From contig CAYZIC010000008.1 of NCBI GenBank assembly GCA_964478335.1, forward strand, positions 1 to 53,615: a stretch of DNA of 53,615 bases, written 5' to 3'. This stretch comes from CAYZIC01 sp964478335 (lineage in GTDB: Bacteria; Verrucomicrobiota; Kiritimatiellia; RFP12; DVOR01). Positions within the stretch are counted from its first letter, which is position 1; each line of letters starts with the position of its first letter. The position numbers were made by a program, and so were the translations under genes. Below, in pieces: positions 47,289-53,615 of this stretch. The notes under the pieces were generated by a model that saw nothing but the letters and a program-made list of their open reading frames with translations, searched no databases and had not been told where the DNA came from.

Positions 47289-48346
47289 TTAAAGAGCTCC
47301 AAACGTTTGATTTCAGATGTGATGAGACCACCCATTTGGACGTCTCCGATGATGGGGGATTCGTCTTCGACTGAGGGGTAATAGATACCGGGGGCTTTAC
47401 CTTGCAGGAGAATGATTGCTCCCATATTGTGTAGGGCTAAGGTGGGGTCGATGTAGCGTAGCTGGGTGGGTTCTTTGAGGGCAAAGTTGATGGCGTGCTT
47501 GTTGTAGATCACGCGGCTCTCTGGGATTGCTGGGCCGAATTCGTCCTCGACACCCATATTAACCAAGTGCTGAGTGGGGGTGAGCTTGGCTAGAGAGAGG
47601 GACTTTTCCAACGCATTGGGGATGCCAGTCGCTGCGACGATGCACCAGGCTCCTTTGATCACTGCGTCGATGGCAGCTTGATCAAATCGGTCGACGAGGG
47701 TGATGCCAGGCGGCACGGCGAGGGTAGGTTCGTCAATGATTGTGACGTGGGCTTGTTGGTATTGGGCACCGAGGGCGATACCCTTGCCGACTTTGCCGCC
47801 ACCAAAGACTACGATCCGTTTGCCTGTGAATTTACAGTGGCCGAAGTATTGCATGGCGCGCACAAAGCCATCACCGGTGCCGAGGGTGGTTTCGATGTGC
47901 TTGATCTGGCCGCCATCGGCGATATAGGTCGGGTGGGGAAGCTGCTTGTAGACGTGTTCGCCGCTGCGGGTCAATTCCACATAGCCGTATTTGCTGGGAA
48001 TGTGTGTGAAGCGCGCAGCACAATCGAGGACGATGTCAAACTGTGTCGTGGTTGATTGCGAGATGTCCAAGGTTTGGATGCCGCACCGTTTGAGCAGGTC
48101 GAGCATTTCTGGATCGTAGGGAATTGAACCTCCGTAGCCAACCGTGAGCGACGCACCGCCAACTAAGAGAGCCAAGTGCTTGGTGAGTGTATTGCGAAAG
48201 AGTGGTGTCGCATCGAGGATGTGGAGCCCCTGAAAGGGCTGCGATTCGGAGAATCGCCCTGTCTGCGTGTACAGGGCTGGATATTCATTGGTTGCATAGG
48301 CTTCGAGTAACTGTTCTTGTAAGATGCGGATAGCGTGGGTATTCAT
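47285..48346 (-). CDS. AhcY-like NAD-dependent hydrolase, possible S-inosylhomocysteine hydrolase
   Basis: 353 residues from the ATG at 48346, which overlaps the cstA stop as ATGA. Related to adenosylhomocysteinase: the NAD-binding segment GKRIVVFGGGKVGKGIALGAQ near residues 180-200, ADGGQIKHIETTLGTGDGF (compare the EETTTGV substrate region), and ATGIPNALEKSLSL. It is much shorter than normal AhcY (about 430-470) and lacks the usual KFDNxYG catalytic Lys/Asp string between the ETT motif and the NAD site. Between cstA and mtaD it fits the route in which SAH is first deaminated and then S-inosylhomocysteine is cleaved, as described for Methanocaldococcus jannaschii MJ1388. Family: fairly sure. 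Substrate: inference. Confidence 0.7.
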   Translation of the reverse strand: MNTHAIRILQEQLLEAYATNEYPALYTQTGRFSESQPFQGLHILDATPLFRNTLTKHLALLVGGASLTVGYGGSIPYDPEMLDLLKRCGIQTLDISQSTTTQFDIVLDCAARFTHIPSKYGYVELTRSGEHVYKQLPHPTYIADGGQIKHIETTLGTGDGFVRAMQYFGHCKFTGKRIVVFGGGKVGKGIALGAQYQQAHVTIIDEPTLAVPPGITLVDRFDQAAIDAVIKGAWCIVAATGIPNALEKSLSLAKLTPTQHLVNMGVEDEFGPAIPESRVIYNKHAINFALKEPTQLRYIDPTLALHNMGAIILLQGKAPGIYYPSVEDESPIIGDVQMGGLITSEIKRLELFK

Positions 48347-49809
48347 GAACGGCGTCTTCCTCTCAGATAGACAGTGACACAGCAGGCGAGGGTGATGACC
48401 GCTGCGATGATATAGGCGACGGGCAAGGGGAGCCCAAATCCATAGGGACACCCTGTATATTTGGTCGATGTCCAGAGGATAAAGCTAAAGATGACAAAGG
48501 TCATGAAGGCTCCTGGGATTAACGTCGGCAGGATGACGTTGCGGTGGCGCTTGAGCCAGACGCTACACATCATGAGCGTCGAGGCGGCCATGATTTGGTT
48601 GCCCCAGGCGAAGTAGCTCCAGAGGTACTTAAAGCTATTGGCGTCTTGATTGGACCAGATGAGGATAGCCGTGATGACGGCGATTAGGGGGATCAAGATG
48701 GTCAGTCGACGCGAGAGGGCCTTTTGTGGGAGGTGGAGGGATTCGGCGATGGTCAAGCGTAGTCCGCGCAGGGCGGTGTCCCCCGAGGTAATCGCCAACA
48801 CGATGACGCTGACCACGGTGATGGTGCCCATGCTGCTACCCAGCAGGGTTTTGGTGCTCTGGTAGAGAGCACCCATGGGGGGCTTGGTCATAAGCTCTGG
48901 GAATAGGTTGTAGATGTAGAGACCCGCTGCGGCCCAAATCATTGCAATGATGCCCTCGAGGATCATCATGCCATAAAAGGTTGCGCAGGCTTCCTTTTCT
49001 GAAACCATGGTGCGTGCCACAATCGGTGACTGCGTGGCGTGAAAGCCCGAGATAATCCCGCAGGCAATCGTCACAAAGAGGCAGGGGATAATGGGCTGCC
49101 CTTGAAACATCCCAGCCTTAAAGGCTTCAGTTTCGGTGAGTAGGGTGGGATCTTGCCACCCATGGTAGATGAGTGATCCCATCATTGCTAGAGACCCCAA
49201 GAGCAAGAGCCCTCCAAAGAATGGATAGACCTTGCCAATGATCTTGTCGACAGGAAAGAGTGTGGCCGCCACATAGTAGATAAAGATCGCAATTGCCGCC
49301 AATAGAAAGGGCGAGACCGCCCAGCTGCTCACAGCGGGGTTGGCCGTTGTGACCATTTGGGTCGTCAGGCCGGCGGGAATATTGATGAAGACCGCCACCA
49401 CCAAGAGCAAGAGAAAGATCGTGAAAAAGGAGAAGTACTTTTGGTAGCGTTTGCCAAAGGCCTTTTGGGTTAACCGCGGCAAGTTTGCACCATTGCTACG
49501 CAGCGACATAAAGCCCGCGACCAAGTCGTGTGTCGCACCCGCGAGGATGCAGCCAATCGGGATGATGATAAAGCAGATCGTGCCAAACTTAATGCCGATG
49601 ATCACACCAATGACAGGTCCGACACCTGCGATATTGAGCAGCTGAATGAGCATGTTGCGCCACTTGGGCATGGGCAAATAGTCGATGCCGTCAGTGTGAG
49701 TGAGGGCGGGGGTGGGGCGTTCGTCGGGGCGACACAGACGCATCATGAGCTTGCCATAGGTGAAGTAGCCCACGATGAGCACGAGGATACCACTAATAAA
49801 GAGAGTCAT
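48343..49809 (-). CDS. cstA: CstA-family transporter
   Basis: 488 residues, integral membrane, about 13-14 helices. CstA proteins import peptides or pyruvate. Family markers: LLNIAGVGPVIGVIIGIKFG near residue 60, CILAGATHDLVAGFMSLRSNGANLP, IACGIISGFHATQSPIVARTMVSEKEA, and ITSGDTALRGLRLTIAESL. It is shorter than E. coli CstA (about 700) because the C-terminal part is missing, as in a compact subgroup. The stop overlaps the AhcY-like start (ATGA). Position suggests it might export or import a by-product such as inosine, hypoxanthine or homocysteine-linked compounds, which is inference only. Confidence 0.9.
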   Translation of the reverse strand: MTLFISGILVLIVGYFTYGKLMMRLCRPDERPTPALTHTDGIDYLPMPKWRNMLIQLLNIAGVGPVIGVIIGIKFGTICFIIIPIGCILAGATHDLVAGFMSLRSNGANLPRLTQKAFGKRYQKYFSFFTIFLLLLVVAVFINIPAGLTTQMVTTANPAVSSWAVSPFLLAAIAIFIYYVAATLFPVDKIIGKVYPFFGGLLLLGSLAMMGSLIYHGWQDPTLLTETEAFKAGMFQGQPIIPCLFVTIACGIISGFHATQSPIVARTMVSEKEACATFYGMMILEGIIAMIWAAAGLYIYNLFPELMTKPPMGALYQSTKTLLGSSMGTITVVSVIVLAITSGDTALRGLRLTIAESLHLPQKALSRRLTILIPLIAVITAILIWSNQDANSFKYLWSYFAWGNQIMAASTLMMCSVWLKRHRNVILPTLIPGAFMTFVIFSFILWTSTKYTGCPYGFGLPLPVAYIIAAVITLACCVTVYLRGRRRS

Positions 49810-49829
49810 TGCTAGAGTCCTATTTGAGA

Positions 49830-50657
49830 TTAACGCATGAGCACGAGGCTGAGTGCCATGATGAGCATGCCCGAGACCAAACCGATAATGCTGTCGTGGC
49901 CCTTGCCATAGGTGCGGCTTGCGGGGAGCAATTCATCGATACTGATGTAGACCATGATACCTGCGACTGCAGAGAAGACTGTGCCCATCAAAATGGGCGA
50001 GATCGAGCCATCGCCACCCATCCAGACAATCAAACCAAAGGCCACCAAAGCCCCAATCGGTTCGGAGATGCCGCTGAGCACAGAATAAAGGAAGGCGCGT
50101 TTTTTACTCTTGGTTGCATAGTAGATCGGCACGGAAACGCTGATACCCTCAGGGATATTGTGCAAAGCGATTGCCACCGCGATCGCCACACCCAGCGAGG
50201 GATCGTGCAACGCCGACAAGAAGGTTGCCAGCCCCTCTGGGAAGTTGTGGATGCCAATGGCCAATGCCGTGAAGATACCCGTGCGCAGCAAGTGAGCGGG
50301 CGTCTTGGTGCGGTCGTGATGGAGCTCCTCGATCTCGCTGTCGCTGTGGGTCTCGTGGGGGTTTTGCTCCGAGGGAATCAAGAGGTCGATCAAGCCAATG
50401 AGGATAATGCCAGCAAAGAACCCCGCAGTCGCCAAGGCGTATGCCGTCGAGTCCGAACAAGTTTCACAGAGTGCCTGATGAGATTTGGGAAAGATCTCAA
50501 TAAAGCTCACATAGAGCATCACGCCCGCCGAGAGTCCTGTTGAGATCGAGAGAAAGCGGTAGTTCGTGTCTTTTGCAAAGAACGCAATCACACTGCCAAT
50601 GCCTGTCGCCAAGCCCGCCAATGCTGTGAGTAAAAAGGCTACACCAAAGTTGTCCAT
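49830..50657 (-). CDS. zupT: ZIP-family zinc/metal transporter
   Basis: 275 residues from the ATG at 50657, which has GAGGTG 7 nt upstream; upstream extension would enter the inverted repeat. A ZupT-type importer of Zn2+ and other divalent ions. Eight membrane helices; metal-site motifs HNFPEGLATF and HNIPEGISVSVPIYYATKSK (helices 4 and 5) are intact, with a His/Asp/Glu-rich cytoplasmic loop (ETHSDSEIEELHHDRTK) between helices 3 and 4. 20 nt before cstA on the same strand. In a genome with many zinc-ribbon proteins zinc uptake is plausible, but no Zur-box was recognised. Confidence 0.92.
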   Translation of the reverse strand: MDNFGVAFLLTALAGLATGIGSVIAFFAKDTNYRFLSISTGLSAGVMLYVSFIEIFPKSHQALCETCSDSTAYALATAGFFAGIILIGLIDLLIPSEQNPHETHSDSEIEELHHDRTKTPAHLLRTGIFTALAIGIHNFPEGLATFLSALHDPSLGVAIAVAIALHNIPEGISVSVPIYYATKSKKRAFLYSVLSGISEPIGALVAFGLIVWMGGDGSISPILMGTVFSAVAGIMVYISIDELLPASRTYGKGHDSIIGLVSGMLIMALSLVLMR

Positions 50658-50678
50658 CTTACACCTCTTAAAGAATGA

Positions 50679-50720
50679 GCAAACGACCCATTTGGCTTGC
50701 ACCTAAAATGGGTCGTTTGC
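50679..50720 (-). terminator. 15-bp perfect inverted repeat between lysC and zupT
   Basis: GCAAACGACCCATTT (50679-50693) and AAATGGGTCGTTTGC (50706-50720), 12-nt loop. It follows the lysC stop by about 20 nt; the 3' side on the minus strand is TCATTCTTT, so it is only a moderate terminator and could also be an operator or mRNA stabiliser before zupT. Confidence 0.75.
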
Positions 50721-50741
50721 GTGTACCGATTGGTGTCGCGC

Positions 50742-52103
50742 CTATTCGCCCTTGAAGAATGCGTGGTAGAGCGCGCGTACGGCCTGTTCGCGTTGCGATG
50801 ACTGCACGCCAAACATCATGCTGATCTCAGATGAACCCTGGTTCATCATGTCGATGCTGATGCCTTCGCGGAATAGCGCCAACGTCGCATGCGCCGCCAT
50901 ACCCGGCGTGTAGTAGAGCCCTTCGCCCACGACCATGATCAGCGCAGTGCCGCGCTCGATCTGCAAGTTGTCTGGCTGCAAATCGCGCATGATGTGTTCG
51001 CGGACGCGTGCTTCTGCTGCGGGGGTGAAGTTGTGCTCGCGGATGACCACGGAGACGTTATCGATGCCGGAGGGCATGTGTTCGTAAGAGATGCCTTCGT
51101 CCTCGAGGATCTGCAAGAGACGGCGACCAAATCCAACTTCGCGGTTCATCATGTACTTATCAATATAGATGGTGCAAAAACCAGACGCACTTGCGATACC
51201 CACGACCGAGCCTTGGTGTGCGCGGCGATTGCGCAAGACCATCGTGCCGATAGCTTCGGGGTGGTTGGTATTGCGAATATTGATTGGGATGCCAGCCTTG
51301 ACAGCGGGGATGATTGCCTCGTCATGAAAGACCCCAAAGCCCGCATATGACAATTCACGCATTTCGCGGTAGGTCATCTCAGAGATGCCGTGGCTAACCT
51401 CAGGGACCAAGCGAGGATCGACCGGATAGACCGCATCGACGTCGGTGAAGTTTTCGTAGACGTCAGCATTGACCGCAGCGGCCAAGATCGCGCCCGTGAT
51501 ATCAGAGCCACCACGAGGGAAGGTCGCCACATCGCCAGAGCGCGTTTTACCAAAGAATCCAGGGAAGATCACAATCGCGTCGATCTTAGCGAGGGCCTCT
51601 TTGAGTGCGGGGTAAGATTCGGGGAGCAATTGCGCAGAACCAAATTCATCCGAGAGCACCATGCCAGCATCGCCAGGATTGACGTAGACAGCCGGAGTCC
51701 CCTTGACGCAAAATGCTGCAGCCACAAGCTTGGCGCTGTTGTCCTCGCCAGCGGCCTTCATGTTATCCATGAACTTGTCTTTATTGCTCGTGTCCATTTC
51801 GAGGCGACCTTGGAGATCGGCGCGAATGGCCTCAGTCACAGCGGCATCGACACCCAATTCACGCTGCATCGAGGCATAACGCTCCACAAGCGCAGCAAAG
51901 GCCTCGTCGGTCGGTTGACCTGCGAGCTTCTTTTCTGCACAAGCAATCAAGAGATCGGTGACCTTGGTGTCACCAGAATTGCGCTTGCCAGGCGCAGAAA
52001 CTACCACAATACGACGATTAGGATCGGAGGTGACGATTTGATAGATCTTTTCCACCTGGCCTGCATCGGCAACAGATGATCCGCCAAACTTACATACTTT
52101 CAT
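50742..52103 (-). CDS. lysC: Aspartate kinase
   Basis: 453 residues. It phosphorylates aspartate, the first step to lysine, threonine and methionine. N-terminal MKVCKFGGSSVADA (KFGGTS motif), VVVSAPGKR, FPRGGSDITGAILA, and Asp/Tyr-rich YENFTDVDAVYPVDPR. Two C-terminal ACT domains (VGIASASGFCTIYIDKYMMNREVGFGRRLLQILEDE and MMNQGSSEISMMFGV) are the usual site of lysine/threonine feedback. It lies 31 nt after hom, so hom-lysC form an operon. The inverted repeat at 50679-50720 closes it. Confidence 0.97.
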   Translation of the reverse strand: MKVCKFGGSSVADAGQVEKIYQIVTSDPNRRIVVVSAPGKRNSGDTKVTDLLIACAEKKLAGQPTDEAFAALVERYASMQRELGVDAAVTEAIRADLQGRLEMDTSNKDKFMDNMKAAGEDNSAKLVAAAFCVKGTPAVYVNPGDAGMVLSDEFGSAQLLPESYPALKEALAKIDAIVIFPGFFGKTRSGDVATFPRGGSDITGAILAAAVNADVYENFTDVDAVYPVDPRLVPEVSHGISEMTYREMRELSYAGFGVFHDEAIIPAVKAGIPINIRNTNHPEAIGTMVLRNRRAHQGSVVGIASASGFCTIYIDKYMMNREVGFGRRLLQILEDEGISYEHMPSGIDNVSVVIREHNFTPAAEARVREHIMRDLQPDNLQIERGTALIMVVGEGLYYTPGMAAHATLALFREGISIDMMNQGSSEISMMFGVQSSQREQAVRALYHAFFKGE

Positions 52104-52134
52104 AGGCTTATTCTTTGATAATTGAGGTTAATAG

Positions 52135-53439
52135 TTAGAGCGTGCGCATATAGATCGGCTGTTGATCGACGATGTCACAAGCAATGATTTCTTGGAGAGC
52201 CAGCTCAATGTCCTTGGTAGCAGCTGGTTGGGTCAAAATAACAACAGGCACAGCACCTTGTTGTTGAGACTCCTTGACAAGCTCATGTTGAGAAGCCGCA
52301 ACGAGGCTGACCCCATGATTGCCCAAGATGGTCGCAAATTGCCCGACCATGCCGACCTTGTCGCGCACCATCAGGCGAATGTAAAATCGGCTCACGCAAT
52401 CCTCCGCCTTACGCAGCGAATAGACTGTCTTTTGAGCGTCGACAAAAGGTTCTGCAAAGCGCGCATTGCCATGAGCGATGTGGCGCGCTTCACTGGCGAT
52501 GTCACTGATCACCGCACTCGCAGTTGCTTCACGACCAGCACCCTTACCATAATAGAGGGTGTCGCCAGTCATATTGCCCGTGACCATTGCCGCATTAAAG
52601 ACCTCAGAGACCGAGGCGAGCATGTGATCTTTGGGAACGAGTGTCGGGTGCACGCGCACCTCGAGCTCGGTGCCGATGCGCTTGCACACCGCCAACAGCT
52701 TAATGCGATAGCCCAATTCATCGGCATACTTCACATCGATACCCTCGAGCCCACGAATACCCTCGACCAACAATTGATCCATCGGAATCTCAATACCATA
52801 AGAGAGCGCTGCGAGGATTGCAATCTTGTGCGCCGTGTCAAAGCCATCAATGTCCAAAGACGGATCAGCCTCCGCATAACCCAAACGCTGCGCATCGGAC
52901 AAAATCTCATCAAAAGGCAAGCCTTCGCGTTCCATGCGGGTCAAAATGTAGTTGCACGTGCCATTCAAAATGCCATAGATCGCCTCGATCTCATTGCTGA
53001 TCAAGCCATCGCGCAGCGAACGGATAATCGGGATACCCCCGCCCACGCTTGCGCCGAAATAGAGGTCAACGCCCTTTTCTGCAGCCAGAGCAAAGAGCTC
53101 AGGGCCCTTTTCCGCGATCAGCTTTTTGTTTGCCGTCACCACAGACTTACCTGCAGAGAGAGCAGCCTTGATCACCGTGTAAGCAAAGCCAGTACCACCA
53201 ATCAATTCCACAATCACATCGATCTCAGGATTGTTAATCAATCCCATTGCATCAGTCGTCAACAAACCAGCCGGCACCGTAATGCCACGATCAGTCGTAA
53301 TGTCCAAATCCGCAATACCGGCAAGTGTCATCTGCACACCAGCGCGATTCGCCAAAAGCGTGTTTTCCTTGATTAAACCTTCGACAACGCCTGCGCCAAC
53401 GGTTCCAAAACCGACGAGGCCAACTTTGATTTCTTTCAT
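52135..53439 (-). CDS. hom: Homoserine dehydrogenase
   Basis: 434 residues. It reduces aspartate semialdehyde to homoserine. The N-terminal NAD(P)-binding motif is VGLVGFGTVGAGVVEGL, followed by VVTANKKLIAEKGPELF, GASVGGGIPIIRSLRDGL, GILNGTCNYILTRME and PSLDIDGFDTAHKIAILAALSYG (catalytic Asp/Lys region). The C-terminal ACT-like domain (YIRLMVRDKVGMVGQFATILGNHGVSL) is the feedback site. First gene of hom-lysC. The start is at the ATG of MKEIKVGLVGFG, with AGAGCC upstream as a weak ribosome site. Confidence 0.97.
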   Translation of the reverse strand: MKEIKVGLVGFGTVGAGVVEGLIKENTLLANRAGVQMTLAGIADLDITTDRGITVPAGLLTTDAMGLINNPEIDVIVELIGGTGFAYTVIKAALSAGKSVVTANKKLIAEKGPELFALAAEKGVDLYFGASVGGGIPIIRSLRDGLISNEIEAIYGILNGTCNYILTRMEREGLPFDEILSDAQRLGYAEADPSLDIDGFDTAHKIAILAALSYGIEIPMDQLLVEGIRGLEGIDVKYADELGYRIKLLAVCKRIGTELEVRVHPTLVPKDHMLASVSEVFNAAMVTGNMTGDTLYYGKGAGREATASAVISDIASEARHIAHGNARFAEPFVDAQKTVYSLRKAEDCVSRFYIRLMVRDKVGMVGQFATILGNHGVSLVAASQHELVKESQQQGAVPVVILTQPAATKDIELALQEIIACDIVDQQPIYMRTL

Positions 53440-53615
53440 CTTCTAGGGCTCTTTCTTTGCTAGTCATCACGCATCAGCGCGCGAGTGAAAGGGGCAAATG
53501 GCGTAAAAAAGACCCGTATAGAGAAAGCCTTTTCACACCCAAAACGCTTCAACTATACCACATCATCCGATGAAAAGCTAGCCCAAAATGCCAAAACCAG
53601 GAAAATAATGCGACA
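53440..53615. other. Upstream region of hom
   Basis: Non-coding. On the minus strand a TATAGT word (53560-53555) with no good -35 may be the -10 of the hom promoter. Nothing else recognised before the window ends. Confidence 0.35.

Noticed and set aside
52162..53376. 404-residue frame opposite hom
   Set aside because: Antisense shadow of hom; composition rich in His, Arg and Asn with no family pattern.
1..53615. tRNA genes or insertion sequences
   Set aside because: No cloverleaf with a T-loop, no transposase frame and no terminal inverted repeats with target duplications were recognised by eye; a tRNAscan/ISfinder run would be decisive.

Overview
The window looks like a chromosomal segment of a PVC-group bacterium, most likely of the Lentisphaerota or a close relative. 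I infer this from the mix of Tat-exported sulfatases, a GH29 fucosidase, a GH2 enzyme, a binding-protein/permease fusion, a TonB/PA14-type protein, many zinc-ribbon membrane proteins and intergenic space full of degenerate repeats. No rRNA, tRNA, transposase, integrase or CRISPR array was seen, so the placement is tentative.

Layout. 1-6.7 kb (+): a 5'-cut HAD-like gene, mazG, a second HAD hydrolase, serC, a small conserved gene, iorA-iorB and a YraN-family nuclease-like gene. 6.8-8.0 kb (-): a TonB-like/PA14 protein. 8.4-20.1 kb (+) is the accessory part. It holds an ECF-type sigma factor overlapping a Ser/Thr kinase and a zinc-ribbon TM2 protein, then a run of zinc-ribbon membrane proteins, a lipoprotein, an AT-rich block (a large zinc-ribbon protein, a TerB-like protein, tiny membrane proteins, a frameshifted gene), a DUF1232 protein, a small zinc-finger protein and a radical SAM enzyme. 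Gaps here carry palindrome arrays, dispersed repeats, two homologous structured RNAs and a repeated promoter/5'UTR cassette. 20.5-53.4 kb is almost all on the - strand: a class B PBP, pdxB, a broken sulfatase, gapA, an intact sulfatase, mutL, then (+) a GH29 fucosidase, then (-) a toroid-type secreted protein, a glycosyltransferase, an unknown secreted protein, lysA, GH2, two sugar ABC permeases (one fused to its binding protein), mtaD, an AhcY-like gene, cstA, zupT, lysC and hom.

The strongest candidates for something undescribed lie at 10.4-14.3 kb. Two RNAs of about 200 nt (10698-10905 and 14093-14287), each behind a sigma-70 promoter with a 17-bp spacer, fold into the same set of helices with compensatory changes. 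Each ends in an intrinsic terminator whose 5' arm is also claimed by a long upstream helix, the architecture of a riboswitch or attenuator. Each lies directly upstream of a gene whose product begins with a CxxC...CxxC zinc ribbon, and each is preceded by an array of short palindromes. The second array has 12 palindromes at a mean centre-to-centre period of 22.5 bp, and its core sequence changes halfway while the period is kept.

Other points of interest: a translationally coupled cstA-ahcY-like-mtaD unit that suggests S-adenosylhomocysteine recycling through S-inosylhomocysteine; a binding-protein/permease fusion paired with a permease carrying an insert of roughly 350-380 residues; and a sulfatase inactivated by one nonsense codon plus one frameshift.
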